DNA from: Cryptomeria japonica
Lineage: Eukaryota; Streptophyta; Pinopsida; Cupressales; Cupressaceae
Assembly: GCF_030272615.1 (NCBI RefSeq)
Contig: NC_081415.1
Span: 603,779,644-603,843,643 of the forward strand
Direction of reading: 5' to 3'
Length of the DNA stretch: 64,000 bases
Below are positions 23,589 through 34,621 of the stretch, piece by piece. The notes below the pieces were generated by a model. It had not been told where the DNA came from. It searched no databases and saw nothing but the letters and a program-made list of their open reading frames with translations. Positions within the stretch are counted from its first letter, which is position 1; every line of letters begins with the position of its first letter. Both the position numbers and the translations under genes were made by a program.

Positions 23589-23699
23589 AAGGCCGAACCA
23601 CTGTGTGTTAACACAGTGGATGACACACGGGCCAGACCACTATGTTTACACATAGTGGATGGCGCGGCAGGTGCTGCCACCTTGCTCTATTTCGGCCTT
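23589..23699. other. Cloverleaf-like cluster of inverted repeats
   Basis: An outer 9-bp stem (AAGGCCGAA at 23589-23597, TTCGGCCTT at 23691-23699) encloses three hairpins. These are 23598-23619 (arms CCACTGTGT and ACACAGTGG), 23637-23658 (arms CCACTATGT and ACATAGTGG) and 23666-23678 (arms GGCAG and CTGCC). The first two hairpins belong to a diverged tandem unit of about 39 bp and differ by a paired G-C to A-T change on both arms. Function is unknown. It could be a structured RNA, a cruciform or a transposon end. Confidence 0.6.
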
Positions 23700-23715
23700 G
23701 CATAACACATAGCAT

Positions 23716-23731
23716 ACACACACACACACAC
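23716..23731. repeat. CA microsatellite
   Basis: About eight CA units just downstream of the hairpin cluster. Confidence 0.8.
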
Positions 23732-23757
23732 TTGAAATAACATAAAATACAATAAAA

Positions 23758-23929
23758 CCTAACCCATTTTGGGTTAGGGAAAAAAGAAACAAATTAAGAA
23801 AGGAAAGAGAAGAATATTTCATGCAAAAAAAAAATGCAACCCTAACCCAATTTTGGGTTATGGTTAGCATTTAAATAACCAAGATTAATAAAAATGCAAC
23901 CCTAGCCCATATTCGGGTAAGGGTTTGCA
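23758..23929. repeat. Three telomere-like palindromes
   Basis: Imperfect palindromes built on CCTAACCC and GGGTTAGG at 23758-23778, 23835-23869 and 23895-23929. The second and third share the flank ATGCAACCCTA and a right arm ending in GCAT. These are paired inverted arms and not a (CCCTAAA)n tract, so they are not a telomere. Confidence 0.6.
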
Positions 23930-24893
23930 TGTGAAAATAATGGGAGGGAATCTAAATTAAGTTTTTAAATTACAACTTAAAATTTAGGGTTAATTTATAA
24001 GTTGCATTATAATATTTAATGGGCATAGTTGATTCTTTTTGTTAAAAGAAATGTACTTGTATAAATAGGTTTAAATATAGAATTGTCCACCCAAATTGTT
24101 CATATGTATATAATTTATATATATGCTATATTTTTCAATATAGGTATATATACAATTGTTTATACATATTTGAGGTTAAGTTGAAAGCTTATTTAAATTT
24201 ATTTTATTAAATTTTATATAGTTATCATATCGCATTATTGATGTAATTTTATCGAGGAATTTTAATAAGGATGTTTCTTAGATAATTTTTGTATTTAATT
24301 AAATATGGACGTCAAGTAGAAATTAATCTGGGGAAAATTTGTAAATGAGAATTATTAATTAATTTAAATGAATTTTTAACCTATGAGGCCTAAGTTGGCA
24401 AGATTATTTAAATCGTCAAATTTGAAGGTTTAGGGGAAATTAAAATTGACTATAGTATAAAATTAGATTTATTTGGCAAATGACATTATTGAATTTGAAC
24501 CCTTACCAGTTAGATTTAAATAATGAAATTTGCATGCGCTCGATTAATTAAATTTTTAATTTAAGATATCTTCATCATCATTCAATTAGCCCGACATAAT
24601 TTAAATGCATTTGAGATATCTAGATATCCCTCGACTTTAATTAGCGGCAAATTAATTACGCTGATCAAATTAACTAATAAGATTGCGAGGACCCACTTAG
24701 GGAATAATTAGCCCTCATTTTAATGTCGCCCTTTTGAGTGAGTTAGCTAACCCAATATTAGTAAACATTTCCACTTACATATTAGTTAAGATAAAATTCA
24801 ATTTTTTTTTTATAGTGTAGACTATTTTGAGAGTTTAGGTGTTTAAAAAAAAATTTGTTGTTCTGGTTTTTGCCCAAAAGTTTGGGCACGACA

Positions 24894-26423
24894 AATCGTA
24901 GCACGCCAAGAAAATATTGTCAACAATAGTTCATCGGCCAAGAAAACAAAACACTGATCCTATTAACAACTTCAATACACATAATGGATGATTTTATGAA
25001 ATATAATTGGTTTACATCTCGAATGAAGTTTTGACTATTTTGCACTTGAACTTTTTGAATCATTGGTTCTCCTAAATTTTCTCAACGATCCATCGAGCTA
25101 AAGTGGCCGAAGAGTCTGATATTTTTTTTGGTTTTCTGTCTATGAGGTGATCACTTGTACTATACAAATTTTGTCTCGAGATGTGATTCAAAACATATCA
25201 CTGAAGACATTGTTCCACTTTGCGCATACAAATGGTTTAATCTTGTCTGTTTATATGCAAGAAACACTCAGGTAGTCTTGGTTCAATTATACCTTGACGC
25301 TTGTGCCATCTTGCAATATCAAAATCCATGTAAGTTTTTCTCAGGTCATTATGGTTCAAATGTATCATTATCCTTGTATAAACTTTCAACATATCAAAAG
25401 CTCAATGATGATAAACAACAACAAAGCAAAAACATGTGAATATACAGGAATGACAACAAGAAAGAGAGGGTGATGAACTATTTGCATATCATTTTAAATC
25501 TTGCATTAGTTGCATATCATTTTAAATATTGCATTAGTTGCATTTGATTTTAACTCTTGCATCATATCATTATCATACATCTCATTTTCAAGATCTATCT
25601 CATAATCATTATCTAGTCACATTCATCATTGCATCCCTCGCATGCATATCTATCACATCATTATGGAATATTTATTCACTTTCATATCTTCACCATTCTT
25701 CCAAACTATCTTCTATCATGTCTTATACATGATGTATCTTTCCTGAAATCAGATGTTTTGATCAGCTCTTATACAGGATATATCATTCCTAAAACCAACC
25801 ATTTTGATCAGCTCTTATACAGGATATATCATTCTTGAAACTAGATGCTCGATCATCCATGTCTTATACAAGAAGTATCATTCCTGAAACTAGATGCTCG
25901 ATCATCGATGTCTTATACATGCAACATCCTTGCTGAAACTAGATGCTTGAACATCCATGTCTTATACGGGCGATATCATTCCTGAAACCAGATGTTCAAT
26001 CATCCATGTCTTATATAGGAGGTATCATACTTGAAACCAGACTTGATCTCAATCCAATCAATCTAATCAATCTTATCAAAACCCATGCATGTCATCACTA
26101 TCCACTCTTCTATCTTTCAAATAGCATTCTTCTTCTTTTGAGAGATCATTCATGCCTTTTGTGCACGAACGATCTCTCGAGTGGGCATTATCATATCAAA
26201 TCTCCAAATCAATTTCATGTCGACATCAGTTTCATATCAAATTTTCATATCAAATCAATTCTTCATATCTGGGGCAACATCAATATCGTTCATCAAATCT
26301 GGGGCATTATATCGACTTTTCATATCAAATCAATTTTTCATATTCATAGCATCATATCGATTAAATTTTGACAGCATATCCGGCAAATTTTCTTTGAATC
26401 AACATGTGCACATAGGTCACTTC
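24894..26423 (+). mobile_element. Non-coding 3' internal region of an LTR element
   Basis: No convincing gene. The last 180 bases match the start of 47620-47760, the second copy of the same element end. The region holds the 49-bp tandem array and AT-rich sequence with many CATATCA words. An open frame at 25155-25439 (94 codons) has no recognisable similarity and is probably chance. The region ends at a polypurine tract. Confidence 0.45.
25721..26044. repeat. 46-49 bp tandem array, seven copies
   Basis: Units begin TCTTATAC (the last TCTTATAT) at 25721, 25767, 25813, 25862, 25911, 25960 and 26009. Each contains a CTGAAAC-type core and GATCATCCATG-type ending. The first two periods are 46 bp and the later ones are 49 bp. 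Divergence between units is moderate. Confidence 0.9.
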
Positions 26424-26437
26424 AAAGAGGGGCAAAA
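26424..26437 (+). other. Polypurine tract before LTR A1
   Basis: AAAGAGGGGCAAAA immediately precedes TGTAGACATA, a plausible LTR start. Confidence 0.6.
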
Positions 26438-26610
26438 TGTAGACATATACAAATGACCACTTTCTTAAGTGAATATTTAATATTCATTTTAACCTTATTC
26501 CTCCATTTAATTAAATTTTATTAATTAAATCATTCACATTCATCTATTTAATTAAATGAATTACTCAATTTATTTAATTAAATTCACCTAAGTCTTTTCT
26601 ACTCCCTTTA

Positions 26611-28800
26611 GTTGCATGGGATAAGGTATGTTTTCCTAAGGAACTTGGGGGAACAGGAATTCGGAGTCTGGAAAATCAGAATTTAGCCTTAGGTGCTAAC
26701 TTGGTTTGGAAATTATATGACAAGCCTAGCTCCTTATGGGCATAGATTATGTTTGCCAAATATTTAAATAATGTACTGAGAGAGTACATTTTTAAAGTCT
26801 CAAATTTGCCTTCGGGTTCTACTATTTGGAATTTCCTTTGTAAATGTAGATCAGTTATTTTGCCTCATCTCTCATGGATTGTTCATAATGGTAGAAATGT
26901 CCGATTTTGGGATGAAGTATGGAATGGACACACACCATTGGTGAATATTAGGGATTGGTCTCCTCTGATCACTATTCTTTCCTCCCTTTGGGGTGTTTTT
27001 GTAGCAAATTATTTTGAAATTGCAACTAGTGGACCCCTTAAGCTAGCTAGATGGAAGTTGATTGATTTCTTAGATGTTGATCAAAGTATGAAATTAGATT
27101 TAGAGAAGATTTTGGGGGATAGAATTGTATTTCTTTCTAATTCTGAGGATGAACTTATTTGGACAAAGAATATTTCTGGTAAGTACACTGTTAAAGATGG
27201 TTACAACACTCTTATGGTTGCTAAAGATTTATCATCTTGGCCTTATAAGTTGTGTTGGCATTCCGCTTGTCTTCCTAAAGCTGGAGCCTTTGCTTGGTTG
27301 GCAGTTTAGGACAGAGTCCTTATAGGTATGAGACTAGATAGGCTTGGTATTACTATTGTTTTCCCTTCTATCCTTTGTAACAAAAATTTGGAATCTTCTT
27401 CACACCTGTTCCTACATTGTGATTATGCTTATGAATGTTGGTAGTGGTTGTTTGAGAAGTTAAATATATCCTTTGTTATTGGTAAGGATCTCATTTCCCA
27501 TTTTAGATCTTGGCCCTTTATGTTGGCCTCATCTTTTTATGCATGCCTTTGGATCATATCTCCATCTATTGTGATTTGGAATGTTTGGCTAGAGAGAAAC
27601 AATAGGATATTTTAAAAAACAAGGTCTCTTGTATCTGAGGTTCTATTAAAAATTGAGTCTTCAATCTCTGAGGTTGCTTTGTCATTTATTTACAAGAATT
27701 AGGAAAATCTTACTTCTTTTTCGCACTGGGATAGTAGAGTTATTGGAGTTTGGAAGATGCTGTCAGTTTTACCCTCTCATGGTTCAATTTTAAAAAAGAA
27801 TGATACAATAGGTAAGAGATTCTCTGCTAGATGGAAACCTCCTCTGCAGGGGCACTTTAAACTAAATTTTGGTGGGGCCTCTCATGGTAACCCTAGGCCG
27901 GCTGGGGTAGGCATGGTAATTTATGATCACAATACAAATTTTATTCAAGCTAAGTGTCATGCTATGTGTTTTAAAGCTAACCATTATGCAGAATTTCATT
28001 CTTTGTCTTTTGGATTGGATATGGCAATCTCTTTGGGAATTAAGGACTTAATAATTGAAGGTGATTCTATGGTGATTATTCAATGTGTTATGAAAAAGAA
28101 ATCGAATTGTTGGAATTTTTAGTATATACTTGATCCCATTTTACAAAAATTAGAATTGTTTGAGTCTTTCTTGGTATCCCATTATTACAGAGAAGTTAAT
28201 AAGATTGCGGATTATTTGGGAAATTTAGCCATTGATAGCAATGATAATCAGCGAGAGGTGGGTTTTGAGGAAATTCCTTCTAGGGTATGGGAAGGTTTGC
28301 AACAATAGTTATGTGATTTTCTTTAGTAATGTTGATGTAAAATTTTATGATGATAATTATTCTCTCTTTCCCCTTTCATTTTAAGTATTCATGTTTGTTG
28401 TTTGGAGGAGAATTTGAGCTCATGGTATTTGATACAATAGTGTTTTTCCAAAAGTTTTTTGATACTCCCTTTTTTTCGCAGAAAGGTTTTTTGGCTCATG
28501 GGATTTGGCACAGGGCTTTGGAAAATTTTGTCTTCTTCCATTGATAGCAGCTGTGGAGTCTACATTTGAAAATTATCTAATGGGTTTTTTTGGAAAATTG
28601 TCATATGGGCTCTATGCAAAACTAATATTGTATGTGTTTTGGGCGGGATGTATAAACTGATCAGTTAGATACTATAGGTTTATTTTATGAGATGTGACCG
28701 AAAGTTTTCTTCCTAGGGTTCTTTCCTCCGGTATGCTCTTTGAATCCTGTGTAAAAAATAAAAAAATATTAATAAAAAAGTTTAGCAGAATAATCCACCT
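26611..28800 (+). pseudogene. 5'-truncated LINE (non-LTR retrotransposon)
   Basis: The C-terminal third of a plant L1-type ORF2. It starts in the post-RT region (PKELGGTGIRSLENQNLALGANLVWKL), continues through 26749-27309, and contains the zf-RVT motif (LPKAGAFAWLAV, then HLFLHCDYAYECW after a stop). The RNase H domain lies at about 27833-28310 (HFKLNFGGASHGNPRPAG, AEFHSLSFGLDMA, IIEGDSMVII, REVNKIADYLG). The usual first catalytic Asp (NFDGAS) is Gly here. At least four stops break it. It ends in an A-rich tail at about 28757-28800, as expected for target-primed insertion, and truncation at the 5' end is typical. The insertion point is inferred from the uninterrupted copy at 47.8 kb. Confidence 0.85.
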
Positions 28801-30069
28801 TTATTAAAAAAGAAAAAAATTAATTCCCATTTCTTCCCCTTTTAATAAGATTTACATTTAATTAGATTGTTCTTAAAATTAATAAATCTAATTTATTTAT
28901 TTAAATCCCCCACTTGTATTTATGAAAGTTGCATCTATTTTTAGTTGAAATAAAGTAATTTATTTTAATTGAAATTCCCCTCCATCCACTTGCATTCTCC
29001 CGCATCTCTCACTTGCCTCTCTAAACCCCCTTCTATATTCTTCTAATCCCTTCCAATTTAGCCTAACCCACCCCCTAAATATTGTCACATCCCTAAGCAA
29101 AGGGAAGTCACTTCTCAAACCCTCAAAGTCTTTGAAAACCATTAAAGGCTTTACATCTTCAACAAGTTAACCTTGAAAGTCTTCTAAACCATTAAAGGTT
29201 AACTCAACCCTCTTGCATGATTAGAGACTTTATCTCTAACTCAACCCTCATATAACCCAGGGGCCTTATCAAGAATTCATTGCATTGACCATGGTTATTC
29301 CTTTAACCCTTGCACAAGAATTTATCCTTTGGGTAAAAGCTTTATCTAATGGATAAACTTAACCTAACCTTAACCCTTACCCCCTAAGGTAACCATGAGG
29401 TCTTCTTAAGAATTTAATGCTTTTTACATATCCTCTCAAGAAGTCTTATGTTGACAATTGTCACCATTTCATTGTTGAGAATTATAAACATGGATTTATA
29501 ACTTTCAATCCTGGCCCTTGATAAGATAATCCAATCTTGACCATTCATTGCCCTTTTTTTCCTATAAATAAAGCTCTCATTCCTTTGTTTTCAGATCCAA
29601 GTCTTTAGTATCAAACTTATAGACATTTAACTAAGAATCTAATCTAAATCATTTTAATCAAGCATTTAGCCTCTCTTTGATAGAAATAATCTCCATAGCA
29701 TCTTAAATAGGCATTTGTATTATCACATAATGATCATGTTAGACTAGTATAACATGCTAGGATAGTTTTGTTACTAATAATTTCATTTTGTTATCATATC
29801 CATGCTAATTTAAATCATTTTAGACTTAGTATCATGCATAACTAGGAATGCATCCATGGTAGATTGATCAATATCCCTCATTTTTCAGGATTATCATCCC
29901 TAAGTCACTTTTCTCAATGATCTAAGAGAAAATGCATTGGCTTAAGGGGTCTTGTGAAATAGAGAACAAAGGAACATCCCTTGGGAGGTTGAGTTATTCA
30001 ATATAACTCCATAACTCACACCGAGAGTCCCATTGGTATGTGGACCAGTTTGAAATCACATTTTTCGTT
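28801..30069 (+). mobile_element. LTR A1, middle part
   Basis: AT- and CT-rich non-coding sequence matching 47870-49010 segment by segment. It includes a stretch of repeated AACCTTAACCCTT-like words (29330-29390). No gene is present. It is cut at 30074 by the LARD. Confidence 0.7.
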
Positions 30070-30074
30070 TCATC
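30070..30074. repeat. Target-site duplication of LARD, left (TCATC)
   Basis: Identical to 42980-42984. Confidence 0.9.
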
Positions 30075-33000
30075 TATAATGCCCATACCCTAGTCGGACT
30101 TGTAAAACCCATTTGACCTTGGTTGACTTCCTATGTGGCATTCTTGAATGGTAGATTAACCGTAATGCAATGTGTAGTTTAGATAATATAAATAATTGTG
30201 CATACTTATTATTGTGCTTTTGCATCGATTCTTGTGTAAATGTAATTGTTGCTAACCCTTGTAATAAATCTTGAGCTAACGCCTTCATTGAATATGTATA
30301 TGTATATGTATGCTTGCATGAATTCATGGGTGCAGGAGATTGCAGGTACAACACCACCTAGGGCGAGGTTCATCTCCTTTGGGATTTGCAGGGTTGAGTA
30401 TACCTCCTTCATCCTTAGAATTCGGATTTGGTGGTCATTAAACTCTCGTCTTGCCTTAGCCATGGTCAGGTGAGTATCATGTGTGGATTCGTGGGACTCT
30501 TCTTGCATTGGGTTGCATGTCATGAGATCTGGTGGACTTCCTCAGTTTACATGCCTTGCGCAGGGTAAGTGGAGTTTTTTATTCTAAGTATTTAATTCAA
30601 TTTAATGAGTAGATGTACGTATTAGAAATTTAGAAATTTAAAATAGGTAGTTTTCTTTTATACGATTAATCGTTAATTTAAAGAGATTGCCTTAATTATT
30701 ATTGTAGCAAGCTTAAGGTATTTAACTTGGTTTAATGTGCTCATTTACGCATTTGTAGTTGAGAAATTAGAATAAATAGGACTCTTTCATTAGATTAGTC
30801 ATTTATTTAAAAAGGTCACTTTATTATGTTATACAGAGTCAATTTAATAGTTAATTTTAATAATAACGAATTTAATGAGTTATGCGTTTTAGAAAGGAAA
30901 AATTTAAAGTCATTTGAGAAATAGAAATAAACTAATCATTTTCGCATTTTGGAAAGAAAGGGTAAATGTTATTATTAAAGGAAATTATTCTTTTTAGTTG
31001 TAAAGTGATATAGTATGAAAGAGTGATGTTTGGAAATTTAAATTAATCAAAATGCGTTATCCTTGTTAACAGTTCAAAATATAAATGTAGGCCTAAATTG
31101 ATATTTAGAGAGATGAAAATTAGAATTAAATAAGAAATAGAAGAATGTAAATTTTAATTAGAATAAAACAAGTTAGATTTGTTGAGTAGTGGAAAATAAT
31201 GATTTCCATTTTCATGTTCCTTTTATTTTCAAAAAAATAAAATAAATAAATGCTTAAATTCGAAATTGAAAATTAGGGCAAAAATAGGGTTTCTCATTTT
31301 AACCTAGTTTTGAAATGTTTTTGGGGGTTTTTTCTTGAGAGCTGGTTTTTGGGAAAAAAATGGAGATGGGGGAAAATTTTGGAAATGGGAGATTGGCTTC
31401 GAGTTGCAGGTGGATCTCTTCGTCAAAAAAAATCTCTTCCCGGAATGCGTTTGGAGGTAGGATTTCCAATCTACCCATTTGTTTATTGTTATGTTCTCCA
31501 TGAAATGCTGGAAAAATAGAAAGGAATGCTACCCATGAGTGTTCTTAAGATTTAGTTTTCAGTTTTGTTGAAGGCTTGGTTGTTCTTGGTTTAAGATTGA
31601 CCATGGTTTCTTGGGCTTTTTGGAAGAAGAAAAAAAATCTTTCCCAATCTATGGCTTTATTATTCTCGAAAAAAATAATAATAAAATAAGAAAGGATAAA
31701 AAGAAGAAAGAAATTAAAAAAAAAAAAAAATGGCTATGGTTGTGACTGTGTATGCATTTTCTTTCAGTAACCTCATTCAAAAATGTTTTAGCTTTAAACT
31801 GTGAATCTTAAAAAATATATATATATATTAAAAAGAAACAAAAAGAAAAATATGTTTTTGGGCTTAGGGTTTGGCGGGTGGAGGAGTCGAAGCTCGGCTC
31901 GCGCCGCCGCCCCCTCCCCCATTTTCCCCCACGTTGTAGCCCGCAACCCTCCCCGCACCATGTTGTGGGCCGCAGACTGCGTCCATAGCGTGGGCCTCAG
32001 CCTGCGTCCACAATGTGGGCCGCAGACTGCGTCCACAGCTGGGCCGCAGCCTGCGTCCACAATGTGGGCCGCAGGATTTGCATCCACAGTGTGGGCCGCA
32101 GCTTGCATCCACACTGTGGGATGCAGGGACCTGTGCCATAGTTAGGGTTTGCACAAAAAAAAAAAAAAAAAATATAAAGTTTGTTTTAATTTTATTTTTT
32201 TTATATATTTTTTTGTTGTTAAAAAAAAAATGATATTGACAATTATAAAATGAAAGAAACAAATGCTATGGAAAGTATAAAAGAGTTGAGATAAATTTGC
32301 AGAAAAATTTATTTTGTTTTATAAATTTAGATTTTAGTTGCTATATATATATATATATATAATAATGGAGATTGCATATTTTTTTTATTATTGTAGCTTA
32401 ATTAAAATTTATTGATCTTGGATTATTAAACTTATGTTAACAATCGTTTAAATTTGGAACTTCTTTTAATAGGAAAGGTATTCCTTGGAAAAGAGATCAA
32501 ATATTGTCTTTATTTGAATACCTTTGAAATAAAACACCTTGTTAACGTTATGAAATATATTTTAATAAGATGTTGTTTTTCTTTTAAATAAGCATTGTCC
32601 TTCGGTTTGAATGATTAAGATCTTTCGAGAATTTTAGAAATGAAAACTAAAGTATAGGAGAGTATGAAATTTGAATCTAAATTATCTTCGTATATTCTGT
32701 TATTACTTCATCAATATGCTAGTAGAATGCATGTAAATTTGATATCGTATCGACATAAAAAGAAAATGTTGTAAGTTTAAGTTTCGTATTTGCCTTGTTT
32801 AGGGTGGCGGCATACCTTGATGTATTTGTTTCAGACCTTGTTACCTAGTTATTTGTGTTGGTCATAGCCGGATTTCGCCCCTAGTCAGAGTATCGTCAGT
32901 CATTAGAACCTATATTTGCTTTGATGTGTTCAGATGGATCCGCTTTAGAAGGGACCAATTATGTAAATTCCGACCGAGGTGTCTATTGTATATTGATTGT

Positions 33001-34607
33001 ATTCGCCTAGTGGCAAAGATGTAAAAGTCATGTGATTATGTAAGTTCCTAACTATATTATAATGCCAAAGGGGTCTTGCAGTTGAGCAGACCTGGAGATG
33101 TAGCCCTTTAGGGGTGAACTCCGAGATCATATCTGTGTTATGCGATGTTTTAGCTTCCTTTGTTTCATGCTTTAAGTTATCATGTATGGTTGTTATCATG
33201 TATAAGTGTATGATGGAAAATTAATGAATTTAAATCAAAGAGCATAAAATTATTCATCTTGACAAATGTAGTAATCAGGTTCATGAGAGATTTTAAATGA
33301 GATTATGGAAAAGTATTTTGAAAATGTGATTTAAAAGTAGTATTAGTGAAAGAAATCTTGCTGGGTTACATTATTGGATTAACTTGTTATTAAGCATATA
33401 AATGGAACGCATGTGAAATGGGAAACAAAGTTTGAATTAATGTTATAAGTTCTAAGTGAAATTTAAAGGATGAACCTCATATAGATATTTACCTTTTACC
33501 TTAGTAAATGATTCACGCCATGTTAATTATGTTTCACTATATTGGGTGAATTTGTTTAGTTATTGCAAGTTTTAATCTCAACAAATAATCCTTACCAAAA
33601 TTAACTTGGAAATTGGGTTAACTCAACTATTTATCCATAATTGTAACCTTAATAAAAGAATCTCTTATGAATGCTAAAAATGAACTAAAATGGGAAGTAT
33701 TTGTATAGTTGTTTATATCTTAATCTTAGTAAATGTATATTTTCATATTAATTTCTTTTAACTAAAAAGAGTGACATACAATAAGATAGTTACGTTCTAA
33801 TCCTAATGGAAGAACATCATTATGAACCTATATTTTAATCCTGTAACAATGGACAACATCTTGCTAAATATATCTTAATTTAAAGGATGAACTCATGTGT
33901 TCCTAATACATTTTCACCTTAATGATTTGAGCTCCATCTGTTAGCATTATTAAAACTTCAATGAGTGAACCCTATGGCTAATTACATTTTATCCTCCATA
34001 AAAGAACTACGACTCATTAGTTGGCTATGCATCGAATCAAACGATGGAACCTCACTCTATTAATGGAAGTTTAATCCTTAAGGAACGAATCTCATCTTAT
34101 TAACCATACTTTTAACATTTAAGAAAGGTATCAAATGGGGGTGGTTATCTTATAAACAAATGAATGAACTTCGTATATTAATCGCATTGAACCTTTTTGG
34201 GATGGCCTCCTAATGAAAATTATGAATTAAAGTGCGTTGAGTAAATAACCTCACAATGGCCTCCTAACCACCCAAAGTAAATGAACGCTTCCTAAAATTC
34301 TAAGATGTCATATCATTGAACATATATATAATCATGTCTTATGTATTATCTTTTAACTAAGTCATCCAGTTTATTGGATCAATTGATGCAAGTTGGGCTA
34401 GGTGTAAGGTTATGTAATCACATTGGGAAACTCCTTAGGATCGTTTAGCCATCCGCTATGCTATCTAAGTTTCAGATAACTCCAAATTATCTTAATGATG
34501 TAACTATTAGTAATACTGTTAACTATTATTATAAAAAAAAATATATTTACACTCTATTCGAGTGTTTTTAACTTAAACCCTTTGGGGTTTCCTGGCGGGG
34601 CATTACA
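30075..34607 (+). repeat. LARD 5' LTR (4533 bp)
   Basis: Starts TATAATGCCC (TG mutated to TA) and ends GGGGCATTACA. It has a GC-rich minisatellite at 31965-32127, a TA tract at 32342-32361 and otherwise AT-rich DNA. No credible coding frame is present. Short frames at 31304-31519 and 31794-32262 are conserved in the 3' LTR only because the DNA is conserved, and they come from low-complexity sequence. Confidence 0.9.
31965..32127. repeat. 25-bp GC-rich minisatellite in LARD 5' LTR (six copies)
   Basis: Unit of the form GTGGGCCGCAGNCTGCGTCC plus ACAAT/ACAGT, six full copies and a partial one. It is strikingly GC-rich in an AT-rich LTR and rich in CpG. The 3' LTR has seven copies. Confidence 0.9.
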
Positions 34608-34609
34608 CT

Positions 34610-34621
34610 TGGTATCAGAGC
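34610..34621 (+). other. LARD primer-binding site (tRNA-iMet)
   Basis: TGGTATCAGAGC, the standard plant initiator-Met primer site, two bases inside the 5' LTR end. Confidence 0.95.

Noticed and set aside
23758-23929. Interstitial telomere
   Set aside because: Only paired single telomere words in palindromes, with no run of tandem telomere repeats.
25155-25439. 94-codon plus-strand frame
   Set aside because: No similarity recognised, AT-rich surroundings and no supporting signals. Probably chance.
25721-26044. Regular repeats that could suggest a CRISPR array
   Set aside because: Units are contiguous tandem repeats with no unique spacers, in a plant genome.
31304-31519. Short frames shared by both LARD LTRs (also 39621-39836)
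   Set aside because: Nearly identical LTR DNA gives identical chance frames. Only 65-69 codons with no recognisable similarity.
31794-32262. Overlapping frames on both strands in the LARD LTR, similar at 40180-40510
   Set aside because: They are open in several frames because of the 25-bp minisatellite. The frames differ between the two LTRs.
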